A stretch of DNA of 64,000 bases from positions 707,762 to 771,761 of the forward strand of contig NW_023998422.1 of NCBI RefSeq assembly GCF_014805625.2. The letters are read 5' to 3'. The DNA is from Glossina fuscipes. Its lineage: Eukaryota > Arthropoda > Insecta > Diptera > Glossinidae. The position numbers and the translations under genes are program-made. A model generated the notes under the pieces. That model was not told where the DNA came from. It saw only the letters and a list, made by a program, of their open reading frames with translations, and did no database searches. Positions 10,183 through 22,644 of the stretch are shown here, one piece after another. Within the stretch, counting starts at the first letter, position 1. Each line of letters begins with the position of its first letter.

Positions 10183-10332
10183 TATTATTATTATAATAAA
10201 TTTAGCCAGAGAATAAATTCTAAGACTATAGGTCTTAAAGCACTAGCATCTAAAGCTTTCGGCTTTTATTAAAAACTCTACCGCACTTGAGATTTGAACC
10301 CACGATCGTTGAGTTGCTAGTGGAGACTCTAG
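10183..10332 (-). repeat. tRNA-derived SINE, copy 2 (head truncated)
   Basis: It shares the body and tRNA-like 3' half with copy 1: 'cagagaataaattctaagac', 'gcactagcatctaaagcttt' and the 'gagttgcta' block. The minus-strand B box reads GGGTTCAAATC, closer to consensus than in copy 1. The A-box part is missing, and about 14 bases are inserted near 10268. The AAT tail is short and degraded. Confidence 0.7.
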
Positions 10333-10751
10333 AAGCAAAATACGCCTATATTTTATAGAGAACATAAGAAAAGGAGTTTCGTACGATACAAACTACCACG
10401 CTAAGAATATTTGAGCAATTATTCCATAACTTTACCACTTTAGTAGTTGGTCTGAATAACAAGTTTAAAGAGAACGTTTTTCAAACCCATATAGGTCTAG
10501 CATTAAGTAACTTGACAATAAATTCATAAGCATATAACCTTTATGTCTATCCATATAAATTGCAAATGGACTTTAAACTAAAGTATAAAAAATTTTTTTT
10601 CTTAAATAAGCTTCCATTCCAGTACCCGAAACAAAGTTTGGAAATTTCCCTATCAAAAAATCAAGTTAAATAAAAGCCTATAAAAACTGCTTGTTTTCAA
10701 GATTTGGCAAAAATTTTTTCGCCAAAAACGGACTAACATCAATCATTGTAT

Positions 10752-11157
10752 TGTTACGAAGTACGGTTTTCGTGCATAGGATTCGTATCACTAGATCATG
10801 GATATTCTTTTTAAGAGAACTACACTTGCACGTTTTCACTTCAATTTTCTTTATTTAGAATCAGTTTCTTTAAAGGTTAGGATTATTTAAATTTTACTTT
10901 CGCGATACTCTCGACTTCTCAACTATAATATTTTTTTTCGACTCAAATGTTCTTTTCCGACTGACTCTGTCTTCCGCAAATAGTCAATTTATATACATTT
11001 CTACCTAAGTTCATGACTTCATGTTCGGATAATCAGTTTACTCTGCCTACAGCTGCATGATGCGCCGCAAATATGCACTTGGATTTTCCCTCTCTAGGGA
11101 AATTATTTTGGGAGAATCAATTAATTGGAATGAACTGGATTTGGGATTTCCGTAAGA
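10752..11157. repeat. Possible solo LTR of a Gypsy-like element
   Basis: The stretch begins TGTTACGAAG and ends near CCGTAAGA, close to the inverted TGTTACG/CGTAACA ends common in insect Gypsy-group LTRs. It holds pyrimidine-rich 'ttctcgac/ttccgactgactctg' motifs and a TATA-like 'ttatatac' near 10990. The 3' end has a mismatch and I see no clean target-site duplication or coding sequence beside it. Confidence 0.25.
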
Positions 11158-13598
11158 ATATATATGTTTTCGTTAAATAGGCGCGATTGAGTAAATATCT
11201 TTAGCATCTCATATTTTTGTATATAACTTTTCATGCCATGAAGACATTTCCGAAAACTTGTAAACCAACTCATTAGGATCACGGGAACTTTTAGCCCAAA
11301 ATGATTCCAATTGATGTGTTAGCATGTTCACAAATAACCCAAATTTGATTCCAATTTTCTTTAACGTCATCTAACTGCAAATAAAATAGAAATAAATGGG
11401 AGTTAAAATTTTATCATTAATTAGGGATGTATTAGTAAACTAATCTGGAACATTTTTTTGTCAAAAAACAAGCAAGTAAGTTGACAAATGTTTGAAGAGA
11501 TTGGTTGGCTTGCAGGTTTTTCGAAATATCTTCACGGGATCAAAGGTTATAGACAAGAATATGGAAAAAGTCGTTATTTTTCGAATTTTTTTAATCTTAG
11601 TATTGTGGGTGTGCAGGTTATGCCTATTTTCTCATCTCATACTCTTAATCGATTAACGAACATTTGCACCGACTTTCAGCTCACTAACTAAGCTTTTGCG
11701 ACATTGGCAATTTCATCAAAGCAGGCGATGAACATGAACACTCCTGGCAAACATAGAAATAGATTATCGGGATTTCGAGTATTAGAACAGGTAAAAAGAA
11801 TTTATTACAGGTATTTGAAGATCTTCTCCCATCAATAAACTTTATCAAAAGATTTCGGAACATTATATGCGATGTAACGATTTCTTTAAAGATCTAAAAA
11901 TTGAAACGGATCAGAATGACATGCTCGGCAGTTCTAGTGTTAAATAATATTCCATATTATATTTTCATTCAATATATTCAGATCTAATTGAAAATTGTAC
12001 ACTCTTTCCAGCTGATTGTGGTCCGACATAGCCAATCTTCGTACTTAACCCGATTAGAGTTGGGAGCAAAAAACTCTCTACTCCGAATAAAATTTTTTAT
12101 TTTTATTATTAAGTTGAGCTACAATCTTTTTCAGATCGTGGAAATTATGTCCCTACCGTTATTGCAAGTCATGATGAGAAACATGGTGATGTTATAAAAA
12201 AAATTTGAGCCACCCTTATATGAGATTCTTTAAATATTCGTCTTTTTATTGATAAAACTAAAAAAAAAGATTTTTTTTTTTTTAAGAGTTTTACTTATCT
12301 ATAGACATTTGGGAAATACATTCATACATATTAAAGGAATGGAAAACAGAATGAAAATAGAACAAATATGGAATTGCACTCGACTCGGTCTGTTCCTTTA
12401 AAATACTAATACTAGTTACGGATTTTTAAACATATGTCGATCGATATGCATATATGATATATAAAAAATTTAAATTTTGAACTTGTACTAAGAAGAACGT
12501 GATAATCTCGCTTGTGAAGTGAAGTAGTCTACGCGTTCACTTAAAACGAAAATAGATGAAACCCCAACGAGATATAGAATAGAAGTTAATTAATGTAAGA
12601 TCACCTACTGATCATAAGTATGCATCTAATGCGTGTTTTTCGATCCCTATATCTAAACAAGCCCCATTTGATTATAGATACAAATTTCACTCACACACAT
12701 CATACAACGGCAGTAAACAACAACAATCAAGCAACTCAAAAAAAAAAGAAGAAAATTGGGAAAAGAAAATACGAAAAAAAACGCGGCGAAGGTTTTACAA
12801 ATGCACATAAGTTTTTCAATTTTTTTTGTTTTCGTTTTTTATTTTTTCTACACGTTTGTCTACCTGCTGGCGACAGCATGACCATTGCATAAAAAACTAA
12901 AATGTACGAAAAATAGAAACATATTGAAACAGCAAAAAGGCAACAAAGGATACACGAATATGTTTATAATCATTGCATGACAGTTGTGAGAGAATGTAAG
13001 CAAAGGCGATTGTGTGCGCAATACGATAACAAACGATCGTTACAAAATAATCTATCAACATATTTTGAAGAGGTTTCGTGTTAAATAACAAAAGGGAAAT
13101 GGATAGAGCAAGCAACGAATCACTCTTTTCAAGATTACAATGACTGTAAACCACGCCGTGTTAAAACATATACAAACTCCAAGCCGCATAAAGGCATATG
13201 CTCGTGGAAAAAAGCATAGCGTAGAAGAGAGCAGAATGACTGTCGAACATACTAAATCGAAGATTGCAATCTTTTCTCTGTCTTCTACCGAACCGAGAGA
13301 TCCGAAACATTAAGATTTTCACTAACATTTGAGTTTCGTCTTAAATCAAATGACGATCACGACTTAAAAAAGTCATTCGCAGTACCGGTCCCTGCAATTG
13401 ATTTTCAACGATCTTCCTTAAATTCATCCCATATCACAGTCGCAATTAAATCCGTTGCAACGAACTTAACCGGGGCTATTTCACTGTCGGAAATTGTTTA
13501 ATGACTCCACACAACAAGTATTAAGCAAAAGTTTGCACCGAGTTTGCTTTGAAATGAATCTGAATCCCGACTGTATTATTTTCCATGAAGAAACGAAG
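11158..13598. other. Unannotated stretch, no secure gene
   Basis: AT-rich and non-coding by eye. One acceptor-like site (aatctttttcag, ending 12134) is followed by a 24-codon open block starting DRGNYVPTVIASHDEKHGD and running to a TGA at 12206. It could be an exon, but the donor is weak. Confidence 0.3.
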
Positions 13599-14170
13599 CA
13601 AGTAAGAAAATTATATTCGATCGTTACCGAATCTAAGAAGAGACCTAAAGAACTATATTTTCATTCCCTATATTATGGAGGGGGCGCAGCTGATTCTTTC
13701 TGTTTTCAAGATAACAGTTTTTTTCGCTTAGGTGTGTGCATGTTGTGAATGTATCCTGTGTAAGGTTTAGGTCCCTCCCAAATTCTTTTGCAAATTGTAG
13801 GCGATATCTACTTTGCGCAAACAGACAGACAGATGGACTGACGAACAGGCGGACATATTTCGGTGTATTCTAAACGGGCCCAGAATTTATGTGCTTTATG
13901 GGATTTGTGAAGCTTGTTTTTGCGCCTTATAAAAGTATTGAAACAAAAAAAAACGAAATTTTGATACACTATAATATTGGGTAGGCGTGGTCAATTTTTT
14001 CAATTCTTATTTTTGTAGTAGTATACAGAATATGCTTTCAAATTTATTCGCTATAGTTTATGAGTAATAATCGGAACCAATTTTTTATTACTTTTGAAAA
14101 CTCGAGGTGTTCTCAGTTTAGTTGGTGCTGTGGGGGTATTTTTCGATTGATTTGAACACAAATATGCGTG
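13599..14170 (-). mobile_element. Helentron-like repeat, family A, long copy
   Basis: It begins with the inverted family A terminus (CAAGTAAGAAAATTATATTC plus a hairpin around 'gatcgttaccgaatc'). It continues with 'gtccctcccaaattctttt', 'gacagacagatgg', 'gggcccagaatttatgtg' and 'ggtgttctcagttta'. It is joined at its distal end to a family B piece in the opposite orientation. Confidence 0.65.
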
Positions 14171-14174
14171 AGAG

Positions 14175-14345
14175 ATTTTGACAAAATTCGATACACTCAC
14201 GCGATGAACCATATTGAAAATGGATGCGATCGAATCATTATTGCGACCACTGTTCACATATATTTTCAAAAGTCGTGATATAAAAAAAGAATTTTTTAAT
14301 TAAATTCGCTAAGTAACAGCATTTCGGCATACATTGATGCAAAAA
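14175..14345 (+). mobile_element. Helentron-like repeat, family B fragment, fused head to head with family A
   Basis: Blocks 'ccatattgaaaatgg', 'aaaagtcgtgatataaa' and 'cgctaagtaacagcatttcg' correspond to the middle of family B in plus orientation (compare 6260-6350). There is no leader and no terminal hairpin. Confidence 0.5.
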
Positions 14346-15599
14346 ATATGGATCGGGTAGGTTGATGTTTCGAATTCGCTCTTATCACATTTCCAGTACA
14401 GATGCCCATGTTGTCCAACTTTTAAAATTTCTCAATAAGCGGTCCTTAATAACTATGCCGGTGCACTATATTCGAACTACGTAGATCTATTGCTCGGAAC
14501 CCGCCCCGTATAACGGTATTCATCAAAAGTAAGGCCTTGTATGGCAGCACGCTCTTATTTCGAATGAACCGAATGATGGTGAGGCTCATGATGATGAGGA
14601 GATTAGTTTTGCTAAAATTAGGACTTGTTAGCTTTGGCCGCTTAAAATGTGTACCCTTCGATGGAAACGAAAGTAAATTCAGAATCGTAGTAGGCGTAGT
14701 GGTATAAAACATGTAACGATCGACTTTGTCCGGCTGCAATGTTCTAATTTGTTTTCTTTTTATTTTAATTTAAAACTAATAAATAGTTTATAAAGATAAA
14801 CTTTATTTATTGCTAACACAATTTCTTTTCACAGTAACGTAATTAAGTGAATCCTACCCTTAAGAAGCCTTATTGTTACTGTTGTTGTTTCAAGTTGAAT
14901 AATGTTGTCAAACATATCATTAATTACGACTTGAAAAACTAATATATGAGTAGAGTGTTAAAGAAACAAAAGAGCAGAGAGAGAAAGAGGATCACGCATC
15001 CAGAAGATATGAAAATGTATATATAGTAACTTTTATATCTTTGTTCGATCTGCTTAAGCATAACTGCACCATATTTCGCAGCCGTAAATGCTTACGCGAA
15101 GGGTTACCGTTTTGTCGAATGATAAAGTAACATGAGAGTAAATTGCTCGAGGACCATAGTAAAATCTTTTTCCCTTTTTTGTTCATTTGTCTTTCTCTCT
15201 CATTCATTTCTTTTCTTGATTCCGAACCTAGTTTTAGAAGCAAAGAAATTATTTGTCTATCTTACGTATAGTATGTCCGTAGTACATAGTAGCACTTTAT
15301 GATCGATTATAGTGCAAGCAACAGCGAGCGCAGGGAGAGTTACGTCTTTCGAAGACGTAACAGTCGAGTTTGAGTGAGATCACAGGATTGTTCAGAACAG
15401 AGATATAAAACAAGTAGCTATCATCATCGGTTATATATTGTCTTCACCATTGGACTATCCTAGCGAGAGGTTGTCCCACTAATTTTCATTAATCGCGATT
15501 AATAAGCCGGGTATAACTTATCAAGGGCTCATGTCATTAAAACAAAAGAGGCCGTAAAGCCTAGAAAGCGGCGTTAATATGGTGACTACATTTTTATAT
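14346..15599. other. Unannotated stretch
   Basis: A GC-richer patch at 14446-14740 is open on the minus strand but gives no recognisable protein. A perfect 9-bp inverted repeat (TTACGTCTT / AAGACGTAA, 3-base loop) lies at 15340-15360. Confidence 0.4.
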
Positions 15600-15875
15600 C
15601 CATCAGCGAAGCGTGAGGGGCATATTCACTTTGTCAAAACGTTTGCAACGTCCACAAGAAGGCATCAAAGACCCCTCAAACTTTAAACTTCTCAAAGGAC
15701 ATGCTTACAACGCTTCAAAAACTTTAATTTTGAAAATAGAAAAACGCAGCCGCGCCCGCTCTCTACTATAGAGCATGAAAATTTAGTTCTCCTACTTTTT
15801 TTGTCTTTTTTCGAGATTACGGTGATGGGCATCAAAGAATCGATCTCGATGGAATAGAATTTTCGTATTTGTTTT
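15600..15875 (+). mobile_element. Helentron-like repeat, family A, internally deleted
   Basis: It has the family A left side ('gtcaaaacgtttgcaacgtc') joined directly to its right side ('gagcatgaaaatttagttct', 'ttacggtgatgggcatc' and the terminal 'cgatctcgatggaatag'). The GTCY tracts and centre are missing. Confidence 0.6.
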
Positions 15876-16104
15876 TTTTTTTTTTTTTCAATACGTCCTG
15901 CTGGATGTCTCCTGTACGTGTAACGTGCTAATGGAAGGGAAGAAGTGGTATGACTTAACGATAGTTTGAATAACATGCGGTGCTAAGGTTAGATATCTAA
16001 AGAGAAAAAACTCGATACAGGGCAAGGTCACCATTTAATACCTTACACCACATTATCTATCGCAATTGTTGTTTTTGTATGAAATTACTACTATGAGTGA
16101 ATTC

Positions 16105-16350
16105 GCGTCACAACATATTAAAACTTGGACTTTTCTACTCTACAAAAGATCAAATTTCGTGAAAATCCTTACCAGAGTAAGATCCAAGGAATAATTTTTC
16201 CGAGAAATTTTGAAAATTGCCATTTTTCACTATATAACGACTTTTCAGAAAAGGGCATTATATGAGGAGTGGTCGAAAAAGTGGATCGATCCTAAACATT
16301 TTCAATAGCGTTCGTCCTTGGATTAAAGTATGTTAGGGTCCCCATCATTT
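16105..16350 (-). mobile_element. Helentron-like repeat, family B fragment
   Basis: Inverted family B centre: 'ttgaaaattgccatttttc', 'gaggagtggtcgaaaaagtg' and 'caatagcgttcgtccttgg', matching 42290-42380 in order. Both ends are missing. Confidence 0.55.
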
Positions 16351-16662
16351 GCAAAGAGGGAAAGGGGTAAGATAGGGTAAGTTTTCATCAACCGGCTCGT
16401 AGTTAAAAAAAAAGATTTGCTGCACTGCTTATTAGGTAGTGCATGGATTGCACTTTTCACCTGCAATCAAGAAGAAAGTCACTGTTACTTAAAATGTTGT
16501 TTCATTTTTGCTTTTCACGAACAGGTGACAATGTTTAAGAAATGCAAGGAAAATTGCGTGAATTATGTAAAAAAATTTTTGTTCTATTTTTACTATCGTT
16601 TAAAGGAATTATAAATAAATCAAAAATTTCCTCTCCCCGCTTAAGTTAAAGACATCTTTGTT

Positions 16663-16700
<38 letters not shown>

Positions 16701-17377
16701 AATTTCAACGAAAATGTGAATTCATTAGAAATGTAGGACAAATATTTAATATAACGTTAAGTGCATTATTTTCGCTTCAATTAAAGAAAGTCTATCTACA
16801 CAAAGGGCTCTTGTAAGATTTTTTTTTTTTTTTTTTGCTTATAATTATGTGTAATTTACAAAATAACAAATAGAATTTAATTTAATATTATCAAAAAATT
16901 TATGCGGGTCTGTTTGCCGCGTGTCAGCTTCTTGTTCCATTTTCATCATTTCCATCGGTTGCCGCATTGCATTTTGCAATTAAATAATTTTCTAATATCG
17001 GTTTTGCACTATTGTTAGAAAAGTTGCTTTGTTTCTTTATCGCTTTGTTTACGAACTTAGCATGCGGTCATTGCCTCATATATTTCATTTAGAAAAAGAA
17101 TTACTTACCATATAACGGCAATATGCATACGAAACGAGTGAGATAAGTGTATCCAGCATTTAACACACAAATGTTGACTTTCGCCGCTACCTCCGTTTCA
17201 ATGTTAGGCTTTTAACAAATTTGTTGCATTTTTCATGGAAAGACAGAAAGGATGTAAGAACCTCGATACGAAATTTTAAGCTAAATAAATGCAGGTTGAT
17301 GTCGGTCCCTGGAGACAAAAAACCATTTACATTAAAAGAGTTTTAAATATAATTTTAAATGTAGCTTGGCTTTTATG
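16351..17377. other. Unannotated stretch with a CT microsatellite
   Basis: A (CT)n run of about 30 bases lies at 16668-16697 and a 16-T run near 16820. No gene seen. Confidence 0.45.
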
Positions 17378-17935
17378 CCCTATAGAGGATATATTAACCT
17401 TGTACGGACTTTTGTAACACCCAGAAGGGCTTAAATTAGGCCCTCATTTTATTATACCGACCGATTCAGAATCATTTTCTAAGCCTGTCTGTCCGTCTGT
17501 CCCGCTGATGTTCGTCAATTTTTGCAACCAACCTAGAATGGACATATTTCGATGTAGTTTAAGGAAGTTTGGTACACTGTAGAAGTAGTATTTTCACAGG
17601 TGGAACGCTATTTGAAAATGGATTAAATTGGGCGTTATTTGCGACCATTTTTTCTGTAATTTGTTCTCGATAAAAGTCAAAGTAAAAGATTGTACTTCGT
17701 TCTACTAAGTGAGCTTGGGTTAATTTGAACGAAACAAAATCATTTTCTTTTTTTCTTGAAAGCCTTCCCAAAGTCTTTGTATGGCAACAGAATCTAATTT
17801 TTACTACTTTCTGACAAAAATTGCTACAAGCTAACGACTTTTCATAAAACTTAGTGTGCTAGATTTTGGACTACTTAAGTCTATTCTTTCTCATAAATAT
17901 ATGGTTTAGCGTATTTTTGGTCGGCTTTTGTATCA
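17378..17935 (+). mobile_element. Helentron-like repeat, family B, partial
   Basis: The leader blocks 'aacacccagaagggctta', 'accgaccgattcagaatc' and 'aagcctgtctgtccgtctgt' are followed by a diverged body. The terminal hairpin is not recognisable. Confidence 0.6.
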
Positions 17936-20900
17936 ATAGTAAAACCATTTCACTAAAATTGTGTAGCAACACTGTAGGCGTAGCATCCTATGTAATCTCC
18001 CATTGATTGGCAAAGCAAATGGACTTCCACATGCACACATCGCAACGCCGCTAAGTAACGCAACGAATATGAAAAGCACATAGGTAATGAAAAGGTAATT
18101 CTATGAATGATTTTGAATCTTATAACGATATATCCGTAAATCCTCATTGTCTGTCTGAATATCGAACTATGAACTTTATTGTTATATTTAAAGCCGCACT
18201 TAAGTGCCATTTGAAAAGGGTCGGAGGCCTTATGAGAGGGACGCACGTATCATTGCTGACCTAACTAGATGGGGTGATATGGGGAACGTTCAAAGCTTTG
18301 TTCCATGGACACTCCCCAGACGATTACTACTAAACGATTTATATGTGCATATGTGCTGTACTACTTGCCGGGCATATCTTAAGTTTTGGGCGATTCTGCA
18401 CCCTACCCTAGCCTACCTACGACCTCTTTCGGCCTAAGACTTCTAATGGTAGACTCTCTCTAACTCTCAACACAACGAACAACTCAATTCCCAAATCTTC
18501 TTTCCTCCACACGTTCACAAAAGTTTACCCTCAACATTATTGATATATCACCAAGCGAGATTAACAACCAGACCCTCTATAGGGTTGTATTTGTAATTAA
18601 TATTACAAAATAAAACTACCGTTACAATCTTCAGAAACTAATCATCAGTTTGTTGTCGATTTTGAAGGCTATCTTGACTAGAACAGAAATAAAATTCGAG
18701 AACTTGTCGTTACGGGTGGCATGTTCAGCTGACATGCCTGCAAACAGCACTAGAAAAAAACGATAAAGTGCAGTGATCTACCATTAGTCAATTCCGTTAT
18801 TCATGTTAAGCAATTGCGAGAATTATTAAAAGCATGATTAAGTCGCCTATGAATTTTCCATTGTTGACAAATTTACATGTTTTGACCTCTTGCGCATATC
18901 GTACGATTAAAGGCATGAAAATTGCCCGAGCGATATCGTGCTCTTAAAAACCCTCATAATAAGCATCTATATATGCTTGTAGGCTGATGTTTGTTTAGCG
19001 TTCTTTCATGCAAAACTAAATAATGTTTACAACCGCCAGCGTAACGCAATTTTCTTAAATCTTTTCCCACGTTTTGTACTTTTCAAGATTAACTTGCCAC
19101 TGCTGCGGTTAATCCACCCTCAAAGGGTATCCATCTCAATAAATATTTCGTATCCTGATTCTTATAAATATAAACACGCACAACTGCACTTTATATACTC
19201 ATTGTTTAAATTATTATTCAAAACTTCTAAATATAGTGGTTTTCACTTCTACGCGATGCAATTCATCAAATATTCATTATGCAATCCTTTCTTTAGCAAA
19301 AAAAAAAATTAGACAAAAATTCTTAAAAGTGCGCAAACAAACATCAATAGTTTTCCTTTCATAGTTCATTCCTTTGCTTACAACAAAAAAAAAAAAAAAA
19401 AATGAAAAGAAAAGAAAAGAAAAAATGTCATGTTAAACAATGGGAAAAAGGTTTACATTACGTTTCGCCAAAAAGCATTTAAAGCATTCGTCAATTCAGT
19501 CAATTAATAAATGCACCGAATTAAACGCACTGCAGGGGTGGGAAAGATTGCTTAAGGTATTTAAAATAACATCAAGATGATGAACGAGGGTAAAATAGTT
19601 TCTGTCTTTCTTTCTTTCTTTCTTTCTATTCTGTTTCGAAATCAGAATTAATTGATTATGAAAACTACAGTGCGAAGTTTCGTGGGCTGCTTTGAATATA
19701 ATAATGCAGGCCTTCTTTTAAATCGCAAAGATGATCTACAACATTACACTTCATATATGAAAAAACCTATTCGAAATTATGTTAAACCGGGTATATAGTT
19801 AGGAGGTCTGGTAAACCCTGCCCATTGAATTACTACGCTTACTGGTTGAAACAACTTGTATGTGAACTTTTTGGAAATATTTGGTGAGTAAATGCATCTT
19901 CTTTCACTTACTGTTTGTAGTGGACCTAGAGCAAGTACAATAAAAGCAACTGCAAAATCCTTTTCAGCCACGAAGAGAACAATCGCATTGGAACTTGTAT
20001 TACAACTGGCGCAGGTCGGTCTCGACTCATTATTTAGTAGTAGTTTCCGTGGAAATATGCATCAACCATAGGCAAATTATAAAATTAGGAATCCCGAGGA
20101 AAGATATTTGGTTTGGAAATATTGTGAGAAAGCTTTGTGTAACAGGTACACCGGTATAAGTGGGCGATATGATCTTGGATAAAATTAAAGCCTCATTCTG
20201 GGCTTGCGTGGAGTGTAAGCAAAAAAGCGAATAGTCTGCATGAGATGCTTTTGCTGGCTACAGCCAGCTTTCTGAAAATTTTCAAACGTCTTCCAAGCTG
20301 TTTGATGATCTGCTTATTGCTCTTGACGACAATGCAATAAGAAGACCACGAATCTGAATGGTGTTGATATCACTATCAGTGATTCCATAGACTTTGCTAA
20401 GAAGAAGTCATTATCCGGTTCTTCTATCAGTTCACGATAATAAACTCGTGGCATGTTACCATGAATTGTTTTTTTTCTCTGGTTTAATTACTCGTCTACC
20501 CGCTTATCTGCGTATTGGGCATACCGGCGAGATAGGGATTTCTTGACTGAGGCCATTAAAATCAGAGATTTAACCTTTACCTGTGTGTGTTTAACTATCA
20601 CATACGCCGTACGCCACACCGGGAGATATCCTCACCAGTTACTGTATCCAGTTTATGCAAGGTTTAGTTTGTTCTTCCCTTTGCCTACATAAATTTACAA
20701 TCACAACTTAGGATCCGACATTAATAAAACTCATCGGGAACATGTTTGATTTGTAACTCAGACAAAACCCGTAACAATATTAATTATTACAGTGATGGGG
20801 GCCAAAGCAACCGAGAATTTGAAGGTAACGGAACATTTTGCTTTGTTTTGCTACCGCATATTTGGCGATATTTCTCGTACATTACATGTAAAAACTTTTT

Positions 20901-21018
20901 CAAAATTCTTAAAAAACAACTGGAGAAGTCGGGGCAGAGATAAAGGTCTGTTTTGAAGAAAATCAAATTTTGCCTATGTCCAAGGGCCTAGCTCTTTCAC
21001 TTATGAGTTGAATGTTTC

Positions 21019-21052
<34 letters not shown>

Positions 21053-21800
21053 ATGGTGTTTACTCTTTTCCTCAGAAGTCTGACCTGTAAATAGAACACA
21101 AAGGTTCATGTGCCTTTTTGTTTTCTTACCAGGTACTGGCCAAATTTTTCTTTTCTGATCTTCGCTAATAAGTTCTGCGTGAAGCAAAGATCGTAAAAAT
21201 TCGTCTGCTTGACAATTATCCGGAATATTAATCCTGTCCTGCCATTTAAGTTGAAAATGGATTGTCTAGTCCCAATGAGATTTGCATTCAGACAAAGTCT
21301 TCAAAACTCGTCCTCATACAAGCCAAGTCTGTGCCACTGTGCACTACAAGTCCAACTGTACACTACCGGGATAAGTTTTTTAGACTCATTCATAATCGAA
21401 CATGTGGTCCTCACTACCGTCTTAGACTCGGTGCATTTGTAGATAAACCTATGTCAGCGATAATTGCCAGCTTCCACTCTAGAGTACATTGAGAAGCCAC
21501 AGATTTACATAACTAAGAACACTTTCAACCAATAACAAACATTCAATTAGATTCCTTGCAACCGTATGCCGCGAGTATTGTGTAGTACATGGCTACACAT
21601 GCACAAGGAAAGAAAAGATTTTCATTTATTTTTGTGTTTTAATTACACAAACATCTACATGGCAGAAAACCTTTTTCACAAACTTGGCTTATATCTAAGA
21701 ACAACCGAACTAAACCTGTTCGTTAATAAAATGTTTTTTGCTTTTTTTTTTCTCTACACAATAACTCTTCAAAAACTAGAAGATTTTCTCTATGTTTACT
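17936..21800. other. Unannotated stretch with weak coding-like patches
   Basis: Patches near 18200-18440, 19910-20640 and 21240-21490 are richer in GC but yield no recognisable protein. A minus-strand block ending at 19912 meets a good donor (GTAAGTG) and reads AEKDFAVAFIVLALGPLQT just before it; unidentified. Microsatellites: TTTC repeats (about 19599-19627) and GT repeats (21018-21050). Confidence 0.35.
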
Positions 21801-21811
21801 TACAGGTAAGA
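21790..21811 (+). promoter_or_regulatory. Recursive-splice-site-like motif (acceptor fused to donor)
   Basis: A pyrimidine-rich stretch 'tatgtttacttacag' runs straight into 'gtaaga', an AG|GT junction at 21805|21806. This matches the combined acceptor-donor motif of recursive (ratchet) splice sites in long fly introns. If used, it implies that this point lies inside a long plus-strand intron. Confidence 0.4.
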
Positions 21812-22640
21812 AAACGTTGACCTTTGCGTATTGAAACTCGTAACAAAAGAATTTGATGCGCATAACACGACAAACTGGAGAAATAGAAAAAACATTTGTG
21901 CACCAAGTCAAAGATCATAAACACCACAAAAAAAAAAAAAAAACAAAACAAAACCAAGAAAAAAAGATCTACAACAAAAGAGGTGACATAAAATTTTGGC
22001 TGCACAATAACCTGATTGACTGTCTGTCCGCGTATTTAAAGAAAATACACGGAAAAGCCAAAGTATATATAAACAATTAAAAAGAGAGAAAGAATAAAAA
22101 AAGATTAACGTCAGCAAATAAAAAAAAAACAACATTATGACCCGGGGGTAAAGCCCATCCCAGCTATGATCAAATTCTGATTGCAGAAGACAGCAGACAG
22201 GCTACTTAAGGCATTACAGTAACCCTGTTAGATCTCTTGTAAAGTAAGAAGAATTCAGTCTCCACATGCATTAAGGATTATTTTTTTGTAGATATTTGAA
22301 CATACAACAAAACGAAATATTTTGCAATTCATTTTTTAAAATGCCATTAATTGATGGCAATAAAATCGTTTTTATTTCTATTTACCTTTGATGCATTAAG
22401 GCAGAAAGATGATTCACTTGTTTTATCCTAGTATTTGTAGTAACACAAGCAAAGAGTTCACTCAAACCATGTAACATTGAAGGCCATATTAGACAAAAAG
22501 CAAACAGTTTATTATATAGTCAGTTTAAACCACAGAACGCTAAACGTTTTCGTTTAGGGAACGAGATCTATACCTACATTAATACGGTAAGGACTGAGCT
22601 GCAGGAAGTCGGGCAAGAGAGACGTGTAAGGTGAGCGAAA
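21812..22640. other. Unannotated A-rich stretch
   Basis: Long A runs at 21928-21943 and 22120-22130. No gene seen. Confidence 0.45.
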
Positions 22641-22644
22641 GGTC

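Noticed and set aside
14446..14739. 97-codon minus ORF in a GC-richer patch
   Set aside because: No recognisable domain, length not exceptional, and both strands are partly open.
18204..18437. Possible LINE 3' end with polyadenylation signal near 18610
   Set aside because: The translation is not recognisable as reverse transcriptase or RNase H, and an AATAAA alone is not evidence in AT-rich DNA.
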